Source of the DNA: JBDKTH01 sp964558295
GTDB taxonomy: Bacteria > Planctomycetota > Planctomycetia > Pirellulales > Thermoguttaceae
Direction of reading: 5' to 3'
Assembly (NCBI GenBank): GCA_964558295.1
Contig: CAZLDQ010000042.1
Location: 1-32,850 of the forward strand
Length of the DNA: 32,850 nucleotides
Below, piece after piece: positions 1 through 7,848 of this stretch. A program made the translations under genes and the position numbers. How positions within the stretch are numbered: the first letter of the stretch is position 1; every line of letters begins with the position of its first letter. Below the pieces are notes generated by a model. The model ran no database searches and was not told the origin of the DNA. It saw only the letters and a list, made by a program, of their open reading frames with translations.

Positions 1-88
1 GCCTCACTTGCTGCCTTCGCCGGCTGTTCGATCCCGCGATTCCACCGGCCCTCCGGCCCGCCCCCCCCACCGGAATGAGGAGTGTACC

Positions 89-340
89 ATGGCTCGTCGC
101 TTTTCCCTCTTGCTCGCCTTGCCTCTGGCTCTGTTGCTGGGTTGCCAGAGTGTTGCCGGGCCGAACTGGTTCAACCCGGGTCCAGCGAGCGTACAGCAGG
201 CCAGGGCCGTCCAGTTCGACCCCTACCCGGAAGATGAACTCGGCCCACAGATTGTCGGATCACGCCCCCCAGGCTACCAGGATCCACCGCCCGAGACGGC
301 CCGAGCACGGTTCTTGCCCTGGAATTGGGGGCGCCGTTGA
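89..340 (+). CDS. Small putative lipoprotein, function unknown
   Basis: An 83-residue protein with a short basic N-terminus (MARR), a leucine-rich hydrophobic stretch at about residues 5-18 and a lipobox-like LLGC ending at Cys19, so it is probably exported and lipid-anchored. The mature part is only about 65 residues, rich in Pro, Gly and Arg, with no domain I recognise; it ends in WNWGRR. The ATG at 89 is chosen because GAGGAG lies at 77-82, about 6 nt upstream. An in-frame upstream ATG at 8 would add 27 residues with no signal-peptide character. The next gene starts 130 nt downstream. Coding status rests on the signal peptide and ribosome site; function is unknown. Confidence 0.6.
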   Translation: MARRFSLLLALPLALLLGCQSVAGPNWFNPGPASVQQARAVQFDPYPEDELGPQIVGSRPPGYQDPPPETARARFLPWNWGRR

Positions 341-470
341 ATCAGGGACAGGCCGTAACCTGATCTGAAGCGGTGAAGCCCCAGGGAGAACCGGGAGACG
401 TGGGTCGCCGTTTGCGGTATGATTAAGGGTTCGTTCAAGTAGCCCCACACACCGCGATTGACCAGTGCCC

Positions 471-1451
471 ATGCCTCCCCGTCCTGACAAGCAACGCCCC
501 TCAAGGAGAACTCGTCCCTCTCGCCCCCCCATTCGTGGAAGCGGCAAGCCGGTGCGTCCCAAACCAAGGGGAGGTGAACCGAGCCGGGCTGAGCTTCCCT
601 CTGAACAAGGGGAGCGTCTGCAGAAGGTGCTTGCTGCAGCCGGAGTAGGCAGCCGGCGACAATGTGAGGAACTGATCCAAACCGGCCGGGTTGAAGTCGA
701 CCGCCGGGTGGTCACCGAACTGGGAACGCGGGTTGATCCGGCCGAGCAAGAAATTCGCGTAGACGGCACGGTTCTTCCCCGAGCTGAGCGAGTCTACTTC
801 GCGCTGCACAAGCCGGCGGGAGTCCTCTGCACCAGCCGCGATCCCTCGGGCCGTCCGCGGGCGATCGATCTCATCCCAGCCAACGCCGGAAGGTTGTTCA
901 CCGTGGGTCGGCTGGACATGTCGAGCGAAGGGCTGATCCTTCTGACCAACGACGGCGAGTTGGCCAACCAGTTGACTCACCCGCGCTACGGGGTTGCCAA
1001 AACCTACCGGGTACTCGTGGCCGGTCACATCACGCCCGAAGAGACAGCCAAGCTGCACCGCGGTGTGTACCTGGCCGAGGGTTTTGCCAAGGTCGAACGC
1101 CTACGAGTCAAGAAGGCCTACAAAAACTCGACCTGGGCGGAAATGGTGCTCACCGAGGGACGGAATCGCGAGATTCGTCGGCTCCTGGCTCGTGTGGGTC
1201 ACAAGGTCCTGCGTCTGATCCGGATTGCGGTTGGCCCTGTGCACTTAGGAGATCTCCCCTCCGGCGCCCACCGCCGTCTGACCCGCGATGAGGTCGCCGC
1301 GTTGCGCCACGCCGTAAAACGGGAAGGGGGCGTGCGAAAACGGCCGAGCGGCCCGCGCAAGAGTCCGAGCGGTTCACGCAAGAGTCCAAGCGGCCCGGAC
1401 CCGCAACGAAGCGGCGGGCAAGCTCGCCCGCTACGCCGACATGGCAAATAA
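471..1451 (+). CDS. rRNA pseudouridine synthase, RsuA/RluB family
   Basis: Predicted to isomerise a uridine in rRNA to pseudouridine. About 40 N-terminal residues are basic and low-complexity. An S4 RNA-binding domain follows (about residues 44-100, starting ERLQKVLAAAGVGSRR), then the catalytic domain with the family motif GRLDMSSEGLILLTNDGEL, whose Asp is the catalytic residue. The later ALHKPAGVLCT and EGRNREIRRL segments are also typical. The C-terminal 50 residues are a basic Ser/Pro/Gly/Lys tail carrying three 21-bp repeats. ATG 471 is used; GTG at 465 is two codons upstream and equally possible, as neither has a clear ribosome site. The specific target (RluB-, RluE- or RsuA-like) cannot be decided here. 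Confidence 0.9.
   Translation: MPPRPDKQRPSRRTRPSRPPIRGSGKPVRPKPRGGEPSRAELPSEQGERLQKVLAAAGVGSRRQCEELIQTGRVEVDRRVVTELGTRVDPAEQEIRVDGTVLPRAERVYFALHKPAGVLCTSRDPSGRPRAIDLIPANAGRLFTVGRLDMSSEGLILLTNDGELANQLTHPRYGVAKTYRVLVAGHITPEETAKLHRGVYLAEGFAKVERLRVKKAYKNSTWAEMVLTEGRNREIRRLLARVGHKVLRLIRIAVGPVHLGDLPSGAHRRLTRDEVAALRHAVKREGGVRKRPSGPRKSPSGSRKSPSGPDPQRSGGQARPLRRHGK
1335..1397 (+). repeat. Three tandem 21-bp units in the pseudouridine synthase tail
   Basis: Units at 1335-1355, 1356-1376 and 1377-1397. Units 2 and 3 begin cgcaagagtcc and differ at only a few positions; unit 1 is more diverged. Each encodes seven residues of the pattern R-K-(R/S)-P-S-G-(P/S). The array sits in the disordered basic tail and keeps the reading frame. 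Confidence 0.8.
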
Positions 1452-1506
1452 CCAGACCCCGCTTCCCGTCCTTGCCCTCTAACATCCAGCTTCCGACTTT
1501 CTTGAA

Positions 1507-2421
1507 ATGCCCGACGAACTCCACCCCTGTTATGCCGACCGCGTCTGGTATGGGACGGTCACGGTCGAAGAAAACGTCTCTGTTGCCCAGAATACGTACC
1601 GCTTGCGAATCGCGTGTCCGGAACTGGCGGCACGGATCGTGCCCGGCCAGTTCGTAATGCTACGTCTGTCCAATACGGATGATCCGCTCCTGGGTCGTCC
1701 GCTGGCCATGTACGATCTGGTGCGTGGCCCCAACCAAGAGCCGCGGGGCCTGGATATCGTTTATCTGGCCATCGGCAAGATGACCCAACGGCTCGCAAGG
1801 CTGGAGCCGGGCAAAACGTTGGAGATATGGGGCCCCTTGGGCAACGGCTTTCCTCCGACAGAGACGGGCCACTTGGTGATGGTCGCCGGAGGGATTGGGC
1901 AGACACCGTTCCTAACCTTGGCCAAAGAGTATCTCGGCCTTGAGACGTATGGCACTCCGCCGCGTCAGGTTCCGCAAGCCCAAAAGGTCACCCTCTGCTA
2001 CGGTTCTCGCAGCCAAGCGCATCTGGCGGGGGTGGAGGACTTTCGCCGCGTGGGCGTCGACGTTCTGATCAGTACCGACGACGGCTCGGTGGGACATCAC
2101 GGCCTGGTGACCTCGCTGATCGAACCGGCAATCGCCCGGTCGCCCCACGACTGCCGGATCGTCTGCTGCGGCCCTGAACCGATGATGGAAGCCACGGCCG
2201 CATTGGCCCGGCGGTTGGGCGTTCCGTGCCAGGTCTCACTCGAGACGCCAATGGCCTGCGGTATCGGAATCTGTTTCAGTTGCGTGGCGAGAATCCGCGA
2301 CGCGGCCGGCAGTTGGGACTACAAGCGGACCTGCGTGGAAGGCCCCGTATTTGACGCCGAGAAAGTCGATTTCGGCTCGTCGCCCGAGGCAGGAACGCCG
2401 CCAACACCCCGTCATTCGTGA
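1507..2421 (+). CDS. pyrK: Dihydroorotate dehydrogenase electron transfer subunit
   Basis: A 304-residue ferredoxin-reductase-like flavoprotein. In class 1B dihydroorotate dehydrogenase, PyrK passes electrons from the PyrD FMN through FAD and a [2Fe-2S] cluster to NAD+. An N-terminal FAD-binding beta-barrel includes PGQFVMLRL and the FAD motif GRPLAMYD. An NAD-binding half contains VMVAGGIGQTPFL. The C-terminal cluster motif has Cys251, Cys256, Cys259 and Cys276 (C-x4-C-x2-C-x16-C). The length is slightly above the usual 250-270 because of a Pro/Ser-rich C-terminus. No pyrD partner is in this window, while pyrB and pyrC lie about 20 kb away. The start ATG lies 55 nt after the pseudouridine synthase, so co-transcription is possible. 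Confidence 0.9.
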   Translation: MPDELHPCYADRVWYGTVTVEENVSVAQNTYRLRIACPELAARIVPGQFVMLRLSNTDDPLLGRPLAMYDLVRGPNQEPRGLDIVYLAIGKMTQRLARLEPGKTLEIWGPLGNGFPPTETGHLVMVAGGIGQTPFLTLAKEYLGLETYGTPPRQVPQAQKVTLCYGSRSQAHLAGVEDFRRVGVDVLISTDDGSVGHHGLVTSLIEPAIARSPHDCRIVCCGPEPMMEATAALARRLGVPCQVSLETPMACGIGICFSCVARIRDAAGSWDYKRTCVEGPVFDAEKVDFGSSPEAGTPPTPRHS

Positions 2422-2449
2422 CTTCCGGTCGGGCCTCAAGAAACGCCGA

Positions 2450-2473
2450 CAGCCCGGCACAATCGCCGGGCTG
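2450..2473. terminator. Hairpin between convergent pyrK and rpsT
   Basis: A perfect 9-bp GC-rich stem, cagcccggc with gccgggctg, around a 6-nt loop. It lies 28 nt after the pyrK stop and 72 nt from the rpsT stop. There is no T tract on either side, so it may work as a bidirectional or factor-assisted terminator, or as a 3'-end stabiliser. Confidence 0.5.
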
Positions 2474-2544
2474 ATACTCGCCTTCCTGCCATGGGTGGCG
2501 GCCGCGCACCGCCGACCGCCCCGAGCAGAGCTTGTCGCAATCGC

Positions 2545-2832
2545 TCAGACCTTGGCGCCCTGGCTGCCCATCTTGAGCTTCTTGATCCGGGCCGCCAAGC
2601 GGGACTTATTCCGCGAGGCCGCATTGCGATGGATCGTATGCCGGGCCCCAGCGCGATCAAGGACCTTGGCCGCGAGGCGGAACTCGGCTTCCGCCGCCTC
2701 AAGATTGCCCGCTTCCACCGCATCGCGGACTTTGCGAATCTGGGTCCGGATAGCGTTCTTCACGCTGCGATTGTGAAGACGGCGGGCATTGGCCTTGCGA
2801 AGTTGCTTCTTGGCGCTCTTGGTATTAGGCAT
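2545..2832 (-). CDS. rpsT: 30S ribosomal protein S20 (bS20)
   Basis: A 95-residue basic all-helical protein that binds 16S rRNA in the small subunit. The start MPNTKSAKKQLRKA is the classical bS20 N-terminus, and NRSVKNAIRTQIRKV and AASRNKSRLAARIKKL match the family. Length is slightly above the usual 87-90. It is transcribed away from the TPR gene, 192 nt from that gene's stop, so it probably has its own promoter in that gap. The gap also holds an inverted repeat (ggggggc at 2948-2954, gcccccc at 2994-3000) around an AT-rich segment. S20 often regulates its own translation, but I see no defined leader here. Confidence 0.95.
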   Translation of the reverse strand: MPNTKSAKKQLRKANARRLHNRSVKNAIRTQIRKVRDAVEAGNLEAAEAEFRLAAKVLDRAGARHTIHRNAASRNKSRLAARIKKLKMGSQGAKV

Positions 2833-3024
2833 GGTAGATGTTTTTCCGCACTCCTATCAGGGGTAGTAATCCGATTGCCACGGTTGGTGATCGCCTCGGT
2901 TGCCGCGACCGAACATCGCGGCAATCCACGCCTTGCCATGGACTATTGGGGGGCAACCAACAACTCGCAGGTAAAATAATATCTTCGACGGGAGCCCCCC
3001 CAGTCTGTCGATTTCCAACGCGCA

Positions 3025-4458
3025 TCAATCCCGCGACTCGTCGGGCGGACTCTGATTTTCCCGTGCTTTGCGAATTTTGTCTAGTAGGTCTGCGATCCCT
3101 TTGTAGGCGAAATTCCGAGCCGCCACTTGCGTGGCATGCCGTTCGGCAAGGTCCAAGTCCTTCTGCTGAAACGCCAAGACGGCCGCCAGGTATTGGGCAC
3201 GATTCCGGTGCTCGATATCCCGTTCGGGGATCTCCTCAATGGCCGCATCATAATGCGTCATCGCCAGCGGAATCTGTTTGATCTGCTGGAAGCACTGCCC
3301 TAACGCTAAGGCAGCGTAACCTTTACGTCGCGGATCATTCCGGGCTTGCTGGAACTCGACAATCGCCTCGCGATACAGCCCTCCTTGGTAGTATTTTATC
3401 CCCAAATCATACTTGAAACCTAGGTTGTTCGGGTACCGCTCACAGCGGTTCTTCAAGATATCCAAGTCCTTGCTGTAGATTTTTTTATTGAGTTCCTCGA
3501 GTTGACGTTTGGCCTCCTCGCTCCCCGACTCTTTGACGGCCTTTTCCGCCACCCCCTGCTGGATGCGAAGGTGATTCAACTGAACGTCTTCGAGTTTTTC
3601 GCGAATATCAACGTCGTGGTTCGAGATCTCGTAGGCCCGGCTAAGCACCTCTTCGGCTTTAGCGTGATTCCCCTTTTCGAGGTACAGCGCGGCCAATTCC
3701 AGGTACTTGGGGACCTCGTTCGGCTTGCGTTTGATCTCCCGCTCCAGTTTTTCGATCGGAGACAGATCGGATGCGGCGGCATCGCCCTGGGCGACCTTCT
3801 TACGGTTCGGGTCGGCGTCCTCGTACCCCCCCTTGGCAATCGTCTTTTCGACGGTCAACCGCCCCACCGCTCGTGCAGCTTCCTCGTCCCCCGGACGGAT
3901 CTGCTCGATGCGATGCCAAACGGCAATCGCCTGATCGAACAGTTTTCGCTCTTCGAGGGCCAGGGCACATTTCCGACAGATATCGATGTCGTTGGGATTA
4001 GCGTCCAGGGCCGCTTTCAGATAGGCGAATTCCAGCTCGTCATAGCCCATCGCCTTGCAGGCCTCACTCATCTTGACGAGAGTCGGCACATCCCAGGGAT
4101 TGAGCTTGAGGACCTCAACGCCCGCCTTGATAACGCCTTCCCAATCCTCCGACGCCTCGGCCTTCCCCACGGCGCGACGGAGGCTGGCCCCCTTGATAAA
4201 GGCCAGACTATCCCCCTTTTTGTTGTTGTTATACTTCTTTCTGAGGCAATTGAAGAAACTGGCAGCATATTGGGCATTCGAGGGGTCTCCGACCACACAC
4301 GTGGTGAGGAGATCTACGGCATAGTCGTAGTTTTCTTGGGTAACCATCTTGTTAGCGTGCTCAAAACACTTCATCAACCGCTTCTGGACGGCCGGAGGCA
4401 GCTCCTTCCGTTTCCCAGCAACTTGCGGAGTATCGTCGGAATTGTGTTCCGTCGCCAT
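3025..4458 (-). CDS. TPR-repeat cytoplasmic protein, function unknown
   Basis: A 477-residue, largely helical protein without signal peptide or membrane segment. Degenerate tetratricopeptide repeats run along its length; examples are the segments starting NYDYAVDLLTTCVVGDPSNA, PKYLELAALYLEKGNHAKAE and KYDLGIKYYQGGLYREAIVE. A charged, coiled-coil-like segment rich in Lys and Glu lies in the middle (about residues 285-335). TPR arrays bind other proteins, so a scaffold or adaptor role is likely, but no partner is indicated. The ATG at 4458 is the only sensible start. It is divergent from cobA-hemD, leaving a 197-nt shared promoter region. I believe related proteins are common in planctomycetes, but that is recollection. 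Confidence 0.8.
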   Translation of the reverse strand: MATEHNSDDTPQVAGKRKELPPAVQKRLMKCFEHANKMVTQENYDYAVDLLTTCVVGDPSNAQYAASFFNCLRKKYNNNKKGDSLAFIKGASLRRAVGKAEASEDWEGVIKAGVEVLKLNPWDVPTLVKMSEACKAMGYDELEFAYLKAALDANPNDIDICRKCALALEERKLFDQAIAVWHRIEQIRPGDEEAARAVGRLTVEKTIAKGGYEDADPNRKKVAQGDAAASDLSPIEKLEREIKRKPNEVPKYLELAALYLEKGNHAKAEEVLSRAYEISNHDVDIREKLEDVQLNHLRIQQGVAEKAVKESGSEEAKRQLEELNKKIYSKDLDILKNRCERYPNNLGFKYDLGIKYYQGGLYREAIVEFQQARNDPRRKGYAALALGQCFQQIKQIPLAMTHYDAAIEEIPERDIEHRNRAQYLAAVLAFQQKDLDLAERHATQVAARNFAYKGIADLLDKIRKARENQSPPDESRD

Positions 4459-4621
4459 GGTATACCCGATTTGAGCGCGAGACCTGAGACGGCAACGAGT
4501 CGGACAAGAAAAACCGAACCTGTTGCCAGGATTACTGATCTGTTGGCAGTTCTATTCTAGCAGCTTCAATTTGTAACACAACGCCTTGCCTCTCCCCCCA
4601 TTCCGAACCGTCACCCTGGCT

Positions 4622-4640
4622 GCCGAGTGCGTTACTCGGT
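4622..4640 (+). promoter_or_regulatory. Hairpin just upstream of cobA-hemD
   Basis: ccgagt (4623-4628) and actcgg (4634-4639) form a perfect 6-bp stem with the loop gcgtt; a flanking G-T pair can extend it. It ends 16 nt before the chosen ATG and 4 nt before an alternative GTG. It could affect ribosome access or be incidental. Confidence 0.3.
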
Positions 4641-4655
4641 AGAGTGTTAGTAGCG

Positions 4656-6191
4656 ATGGAAGCTCATCCTCAAACCCCTGGACGTGTCTATCTGGTCGGC
4701 GCCGGCCCCGGCGATCCGGGGCTGATCACCATTCGTGGAGTAGAATGCCTGGGCCGTGCCGACTTGGTGCTCTACGACTATTTGGTCAATCCGGCCTTGC
4801 TGGAATATGTTCGCCCCACAGCAAAGCGGGTGTGTCTCGGACACCATCGAACTCAACGGTCAGTTCCCCAGGAGGAAATCCATTCCCGGATGATCGAGGC
4901 CGCCCGTGCCGGCCAAACCGTGGTCCGGCTCAAAGGAGGGGATCCTGACATCTTCGGCCAAAGCGCGCAGGAGACCGCCGCGCTTCGCGCGGCGGGTATT
5001 CCCTACGAAACGATCCCTGGAGTAACCGCCGCGCTGGCTGCCGCCGGGTATGCAGGAATTCCGATCACGCACAGCAGCCATGCCTCGGCCGTCGCCCTGG
5101 TCACCGGCCAGGAACGTCACGACAAGGCGAGTCCGCAGCTTGACTACGCAGCATTGGCGGCGTTTCCCGGCACGTTGATTTTCTACATGGGCGTGACGTC
5201 GGCGCGCCGCTGGAGCGAGGCGCTCGTCCGCCATGGCAAGCCGGCCGAGACTCCAGTGATGATTGTGCGCCGCTGCACTTGGCCCGATCAAACCACGGTC
5301 CGCTGTACCTTAGGGACGGTAAGCGACGCGATTTCAGCGCAGCAGATTCGGCCGCCTGCCGTGATTGTCGTCGGGGAGGTTGTGGGGCTGGCCCCGGAAG
5401 TCTCATGGTTCATGCGCCGCCCGCTGTTTGGCACCCGAATCCTGGTGACGCGTCCCAAGGATCAGGTCCCCGATCTGGCCAAGCCGCTGAGCGAACTCGG
5501 CGCCGAGGTACTCGTCCAGCCGGTGATTCAGATTGAAGCCCCAAGCTGCTGGGATGCGGTCGATGAGGCCTTGGATCGGTTGGCCACCTATGATTGGCTG
5601 GCCTTTTCCAGCAGCAACGGAGTCCGCTACTTTTTGGACCGGCTTTTGAGCACCAGGGGCGATCTGAGACGGCTGGGCAACGTCCGGCTGGCGGCGATCG
5701 GGCCTGGGACAGCCGATGAGCTTGCCCGATACCATTTGAAAGCCGACCTGGTGCCCGAGGAATATCGGGCCGAAGCACTGGCTGAGGCGCTTGCCAATGA
5801 GGCGTCGGGACAGCGATTCCTGTTGGTCCGAGCAAGTCGCGGGCGGGAGGTATTGGCCGAGACACTGCTCGCCGCCGGCGGGATTGTCGACCAGGTGGTT
5901 GTCTACAACAACACCGACGTCGTTGAGCAAGACCCACGAATTGCCGAAGCAATGGCCGCCGGCAAGATCGACTGGGTGACGGTGACCAGCTCCACGATCG
6001 CCCGCTCGCTGATCCGGCTATTTGGTGAAAGCCTCAAGCAGACTCGGTTGGCCAGCATCAGCCCGGTCACATCGGCGACGTTGCGCGAGCAGGGCTACGA
6101 ACCGGAGGCCGAAGCGAAAGAGTATACGATGGAAGGGGTGGTCGAAGCGATCCTGGCCGCGCGGATGGGTTCCGGCGAACAGAACCTGTAG
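4656..6191 (+). CDS. Fused uroporphyrinogen-III C-methyltransferase / uroporphyrinogen-III synthase
   Basis: A 511-residue bifunctional enzyme of tetrapyrrole synthesis (cobA-hemD type). Residues about 10-250 are the SAM-dependent methyltransferase, with the glycine-rich VGAGPGDPGL loop, RLKGGDPDIFG and the GVTAALAAAGYAGIPITH segment; it makes precorrin-2. From about residue 260 (FGTRILVTRPKDQ) comes a HemD domain, with FSSSNGVRYF and VTVTSSTIARSL, which cyclises hydroxymethylbilane. Such fusions are known in several phyla and channel substrate toward siroheme, cobalamin or heme. ATG 4656 is used; GTG 4644 would add four residues. The stop codon lies inside the left arm of a long palindrome (6187-6256), so the transcript ends in a strong hairpin. 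Confidence 0.93.
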   Translation: MEAHPQTPGRVYLVGAGPGDPGLITIRGVECLGRADLVLYDYLVNPALLEYVRPTAKRVCLGHHRTQRSVPQEEIHSRMIEAARAGQTVVRLKGGDPDIFGQSAQETAALRAAGIPYETIPGVTAALAAAGYAGIPITHSSHASAVALVTGQERHDKASPQLDYAALAAFPGTLIFYMGVTSARRWSEALVRHGKPAETPVMIVRRCTWPDQTTVRCTLGTVSDAISAQQIRPPAVIVVGEVVGLAPEVSWFMRRPLFGTRILVTRPKDQVPDLAKPLSELGAEVLVQPVIQIEAPSCWDAVDEALDRLATYDWLAFSSSNGVRYFLDRLLSTRGDLRRLGNVRLAAIGPGTADELARYHLKADLVPEEYRAEALAEALANEASGQRFLLVRASRGREVLAETLLAAGGIVDQVVVYNNTDVVEQDPRIAEAMAAGKIDWVTVTSSTIARSLIRLFGESLKQTRLASISPVTSATLREQGYEPEAEAKEYTMEGVVEAILAARMGSGEQNL

Positions 6192-6256
6192 GGGATGCCC
6201 TCTGTGGCGTTCGGTCATCTCCCTCGCCCGGAACGCCACAGAGGGCGTTCCCTACA
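6187..6256. repeat. Long palindromic element between convergent genes
   Basis: The arms are 6187-6214 and 6229-6256. The core gccctctgtggcgttc is fully complementary to gaacgccacagagggc. The two mismatches nearer the ends are both G-U or U-G as RNA, so pairing is kept. The loop is about 14 nt. It lies between the cobA-hemD stop (overlapping it) and the small membrane protein stop, where it would serve as a bidirectional terminator. A 28-of-32-column match to its right arm occurs at 12993-13024, which indicates a dispersed repeat. Confidence 0.8.
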
Positions 6257-6262
6257 GACGGA

Positions 6263-6445
6263 TTAGACCTGTTCCCGGAAGGTGCTCCAGCCCATGTAGC
6301 CGAGCACCACCGAGACGATGATGAACCCGATGTCCATTGTCGTGCTGTGGCCTTGGAAGGGGATTCCCATTGCCACATCGAGCCCGAAGACGATCAACAA
6401 CAGAACCGCGACGGCAATCGCAAGGATGCACAGGACTTTCGGCAT
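6263..6445 (-). CDS. Small two-helix membrane protein, function unknown
   Basis: A 60-residue protein with two hydrophobic segments, about residues 3-25 (LCILAIAVAVLLLIVFGLD) and 37-52 (IDIGFIIVSVVLGYMGW-like), joined by a short polar loop containing PFQGHSTT. It is probably an inner-membrane protein. Upstream, tgagg-gatca-cctca (6460 to 6446 on this strand) forms a hairpin touching the ATG and covering the likely ribosome site GAGG. I do not recognise a family. The amphipathic pattern and clean start support a real gene, but no function can be given. Confidence 0.6.
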   Translation of the reverse strand: MPKVLCILAIAVAVLLLIVFGLDVAMGIPFQGHSTTMDIGFIIVSVVLGYMGWSTFREQV

Positions 6446-6460
6446 TGAGGTGATCCCTCA
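6446..6460 (-). promoter_or_regulatory. Hairpin sequestering the ribosome site of the 60-residue gene
   Basis: On the coding strand, TGAGG-GATCA-CCTCA is followed directly by ATG. The 5' arm contains the only Shine-Dalgarno-like GAGG, so folding would hide it. The stem is just 5 bp and its role is inferred. Confidence 0.35.
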
Positions 6461-6527
6461 GGCAACAGCAAGACGACGAGACGATAGGCCCCTGTAAAGT
6501 TGCTAGTATAGTTCAAGTCGGGCGGCA

Positions 6528-6548
6528 TCTCCACTGCTAAAGTGGAGA
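6528..6548 (+). promoter_or_regulatory. Leader hairpin upstream of class V aminotransferase
   Basis: tctccact (6528-6535) pairs perfectly with agtggaga (6541-6548) around the loop gctaa. It lies 30 nt before the aminotransferase ATG, with a weak -10-like tagtat at 6504-6509. It could be a leader structure or a repeat; there is no U tract for termination. Confidence 0.35.
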
Positions 6549-6578
6549 AAGCCGAACCCCTAAACAGAAAGCGTGATC

Positions 6579-7736
6579 ATGAGCACCTCCGCCGGGCAAG
6601 TCCCCCCCGCAAAGATTGATTGGGCCACATTTCGCCGTGAAATGCCGGTGACTGAGAACTGGGCCTATTTCGACCATGCGGCCGTCTCCCCCCTGCCAGC
6701 GCCAACCCGGGCCGTCCTGACGGCTTGGGCCGACGACGCATCACAACACGGCGACGTCTCCTGGCCTACGTGGGCCCGTCAGGTCGAGGGGCTCCGCCAG
6801 CAGGCCGCTCAACTGATCGGTGCAGCAACTGCGGAAATCGCCTTGATCCACAACACGACCGAAGGGATCAATTTTGTAGCCGAAGGCTTCCCTTGGCAGC
6901 CTGGCGACAACGTGGTTTTCCCAGCCGACGAGTTCCCCACGAACCAGTACCCCTGGATGGCCCTGGCGCAGCGCGGGGTGGAAGTCCGCCGCCTCCCCGC
7001 GAAGGAAGGAGGCGTCAGCCTCGATCAGATTGCCGCCGCCTGTGACCGGAGGACCCGGATCGTATCTGTCAGTTGGGTGAGTTACTCGAACGGCTGGCGT
7101 CACGATCTGGACAAGCTGGTGGAGCTGGTTCACGGCCGCGGGGCCTTGCTGTTCCTGGATGCGATCCAGGGCCTGGGAGTGTTTCCGCTGGATGTCCGCC
7201 GCACGCCGGTCGACTTCCTGGCCGCCGACGGCCACAAGTGGCTCCTGGGCCCGGAAGGGGCTGGGCTGTTCTTCCTCCGACGCGAACATCTGGACCTGCT
7301 CCGCCCGGTTGGAATCGGCTGGAATAGCATGGCCCACGCCTACGACTTCAACCACATCGAGTTGGTGCTCAAAGATTCGGCCGCCCGGTATGAAGGAGGC
7401 TCGCAGAACATGGTCGGCTTGCTTGCGCTTCAAGCGAGCCTCAGCTTGCTTGGGCAGTATGGCCCCGCCGCGTTGGGTAAGCGAATCATTGAAGTCACTG
7501 ATTGGGCCTGTGAGCGATTGCTGAAGATCGGGGCGGTACTCCACACCCAACGGAGCGAAGGCCATCAAAGCGGCATTGTGTCATTCAGTCTCCCCGACCG
7601 TGATCCGTTGGCCCTGCGCCAACACTGCCTCACTCAGGGGGTCGTCTTGAGTTGCCGAGCTGGGCGGCTGCGACTAAGCGCCCATGCCTACAATCACGAA
7701 GGGGACGTGGAACGGCTGCTCGAATCCCTCACGTGA
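6579..7736 (+). CDS. Class V aminotransferase / cysteine-desulfurase-like PLP enzyme
   Basis: A 385-residue fold-type I PLP enzyme. The N-terminal YFDHAAVSPLP motif, the cofactor-contacting LIHNTTEGINFVAEG, the Asp of LFLDAIQGLG and the Schiff-base lysine in ADGHKWLLGPEG define the class V family. The closest general annotations are isopenicillin-N epimerase-like or selenocysteine-lyase-like proteins. The C-terminal substrate region lacks the conserved Cys loop I would expect of a housekeeping IscS/SufS, and no Isc or Suf genes are nearby, so the substrate is unknown. ATG 6579 is preferred to GTG 6573. The coaD promoter region follows immediately. Confidence 0.85.
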   Translation: MSTSAGQVPPAKIDWATFRREMPVTENWAYFDHAAVSPLPAPTRAVLTAWADDASQHGDVSWPTWARQVEGLRQQAAQLIGAATAEIALIHNTTEGINFVAEGFPWQPGDNVVFPADEFPTNQYPWMALAQRGVEVRRLPAKEGGVSLDQIAAACDRRTRIVSVSWVSYSNGWRHDLDKLVELVHGRGALLFLDAIQGLGVFPLDVRRTPVDFLAADGHKWLLGPEGAGLFFLRREHLDLLRPVGIGWNSMAHAYDFNHIELVLKDSAARYEGGSQNMVGLLALQASLSLLGQYGPAALGKRIIEVTDWACERLLKIGAVLHTQRSEGHQSGIVSFSLPDRDPLALRQHCLTQGVVLSCRAGRLRLSAHAYNHEGDVERLLESLT

Positions 7737-7767
7737 GGGGAGGGCGGTATTGCGGAGGCCGTCTGGC

Positions 7768-7773
7768 TATAAT
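7768..7773 (+). promoter_or_regulatory. Perfect TATAAT -10 element upstream of coaD
   Basis: TATAAT at 7768-7773, preceded by tctggc and 76 nt before the coaD ATG. No good -35 box lies 16-18 nt upstream. The position just after the aminotransferase stop fits a separate coaD promoter. Confidence 0.4.
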
Positions 7774-7848
7774 GGCGTTTTGGGAGTGCAAGAGCGAGAC
7801 GTTCTGATCCGCGTCTTCCTCCCGAACCGATTCGTAGGATGTTTCGCG

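Noticed and set aside
3502..4560. Long + strand open frame of 352 codons
   Set aside because: Antisense shadow of the TPR gene (3025-4458); no family motifs, and GC-rich codon use explains its openness.
6741..7568. Open frame of 275 codons on - strand
   Set aside because: Antisense to the class V aminotransferase with its conserved lysine motif.
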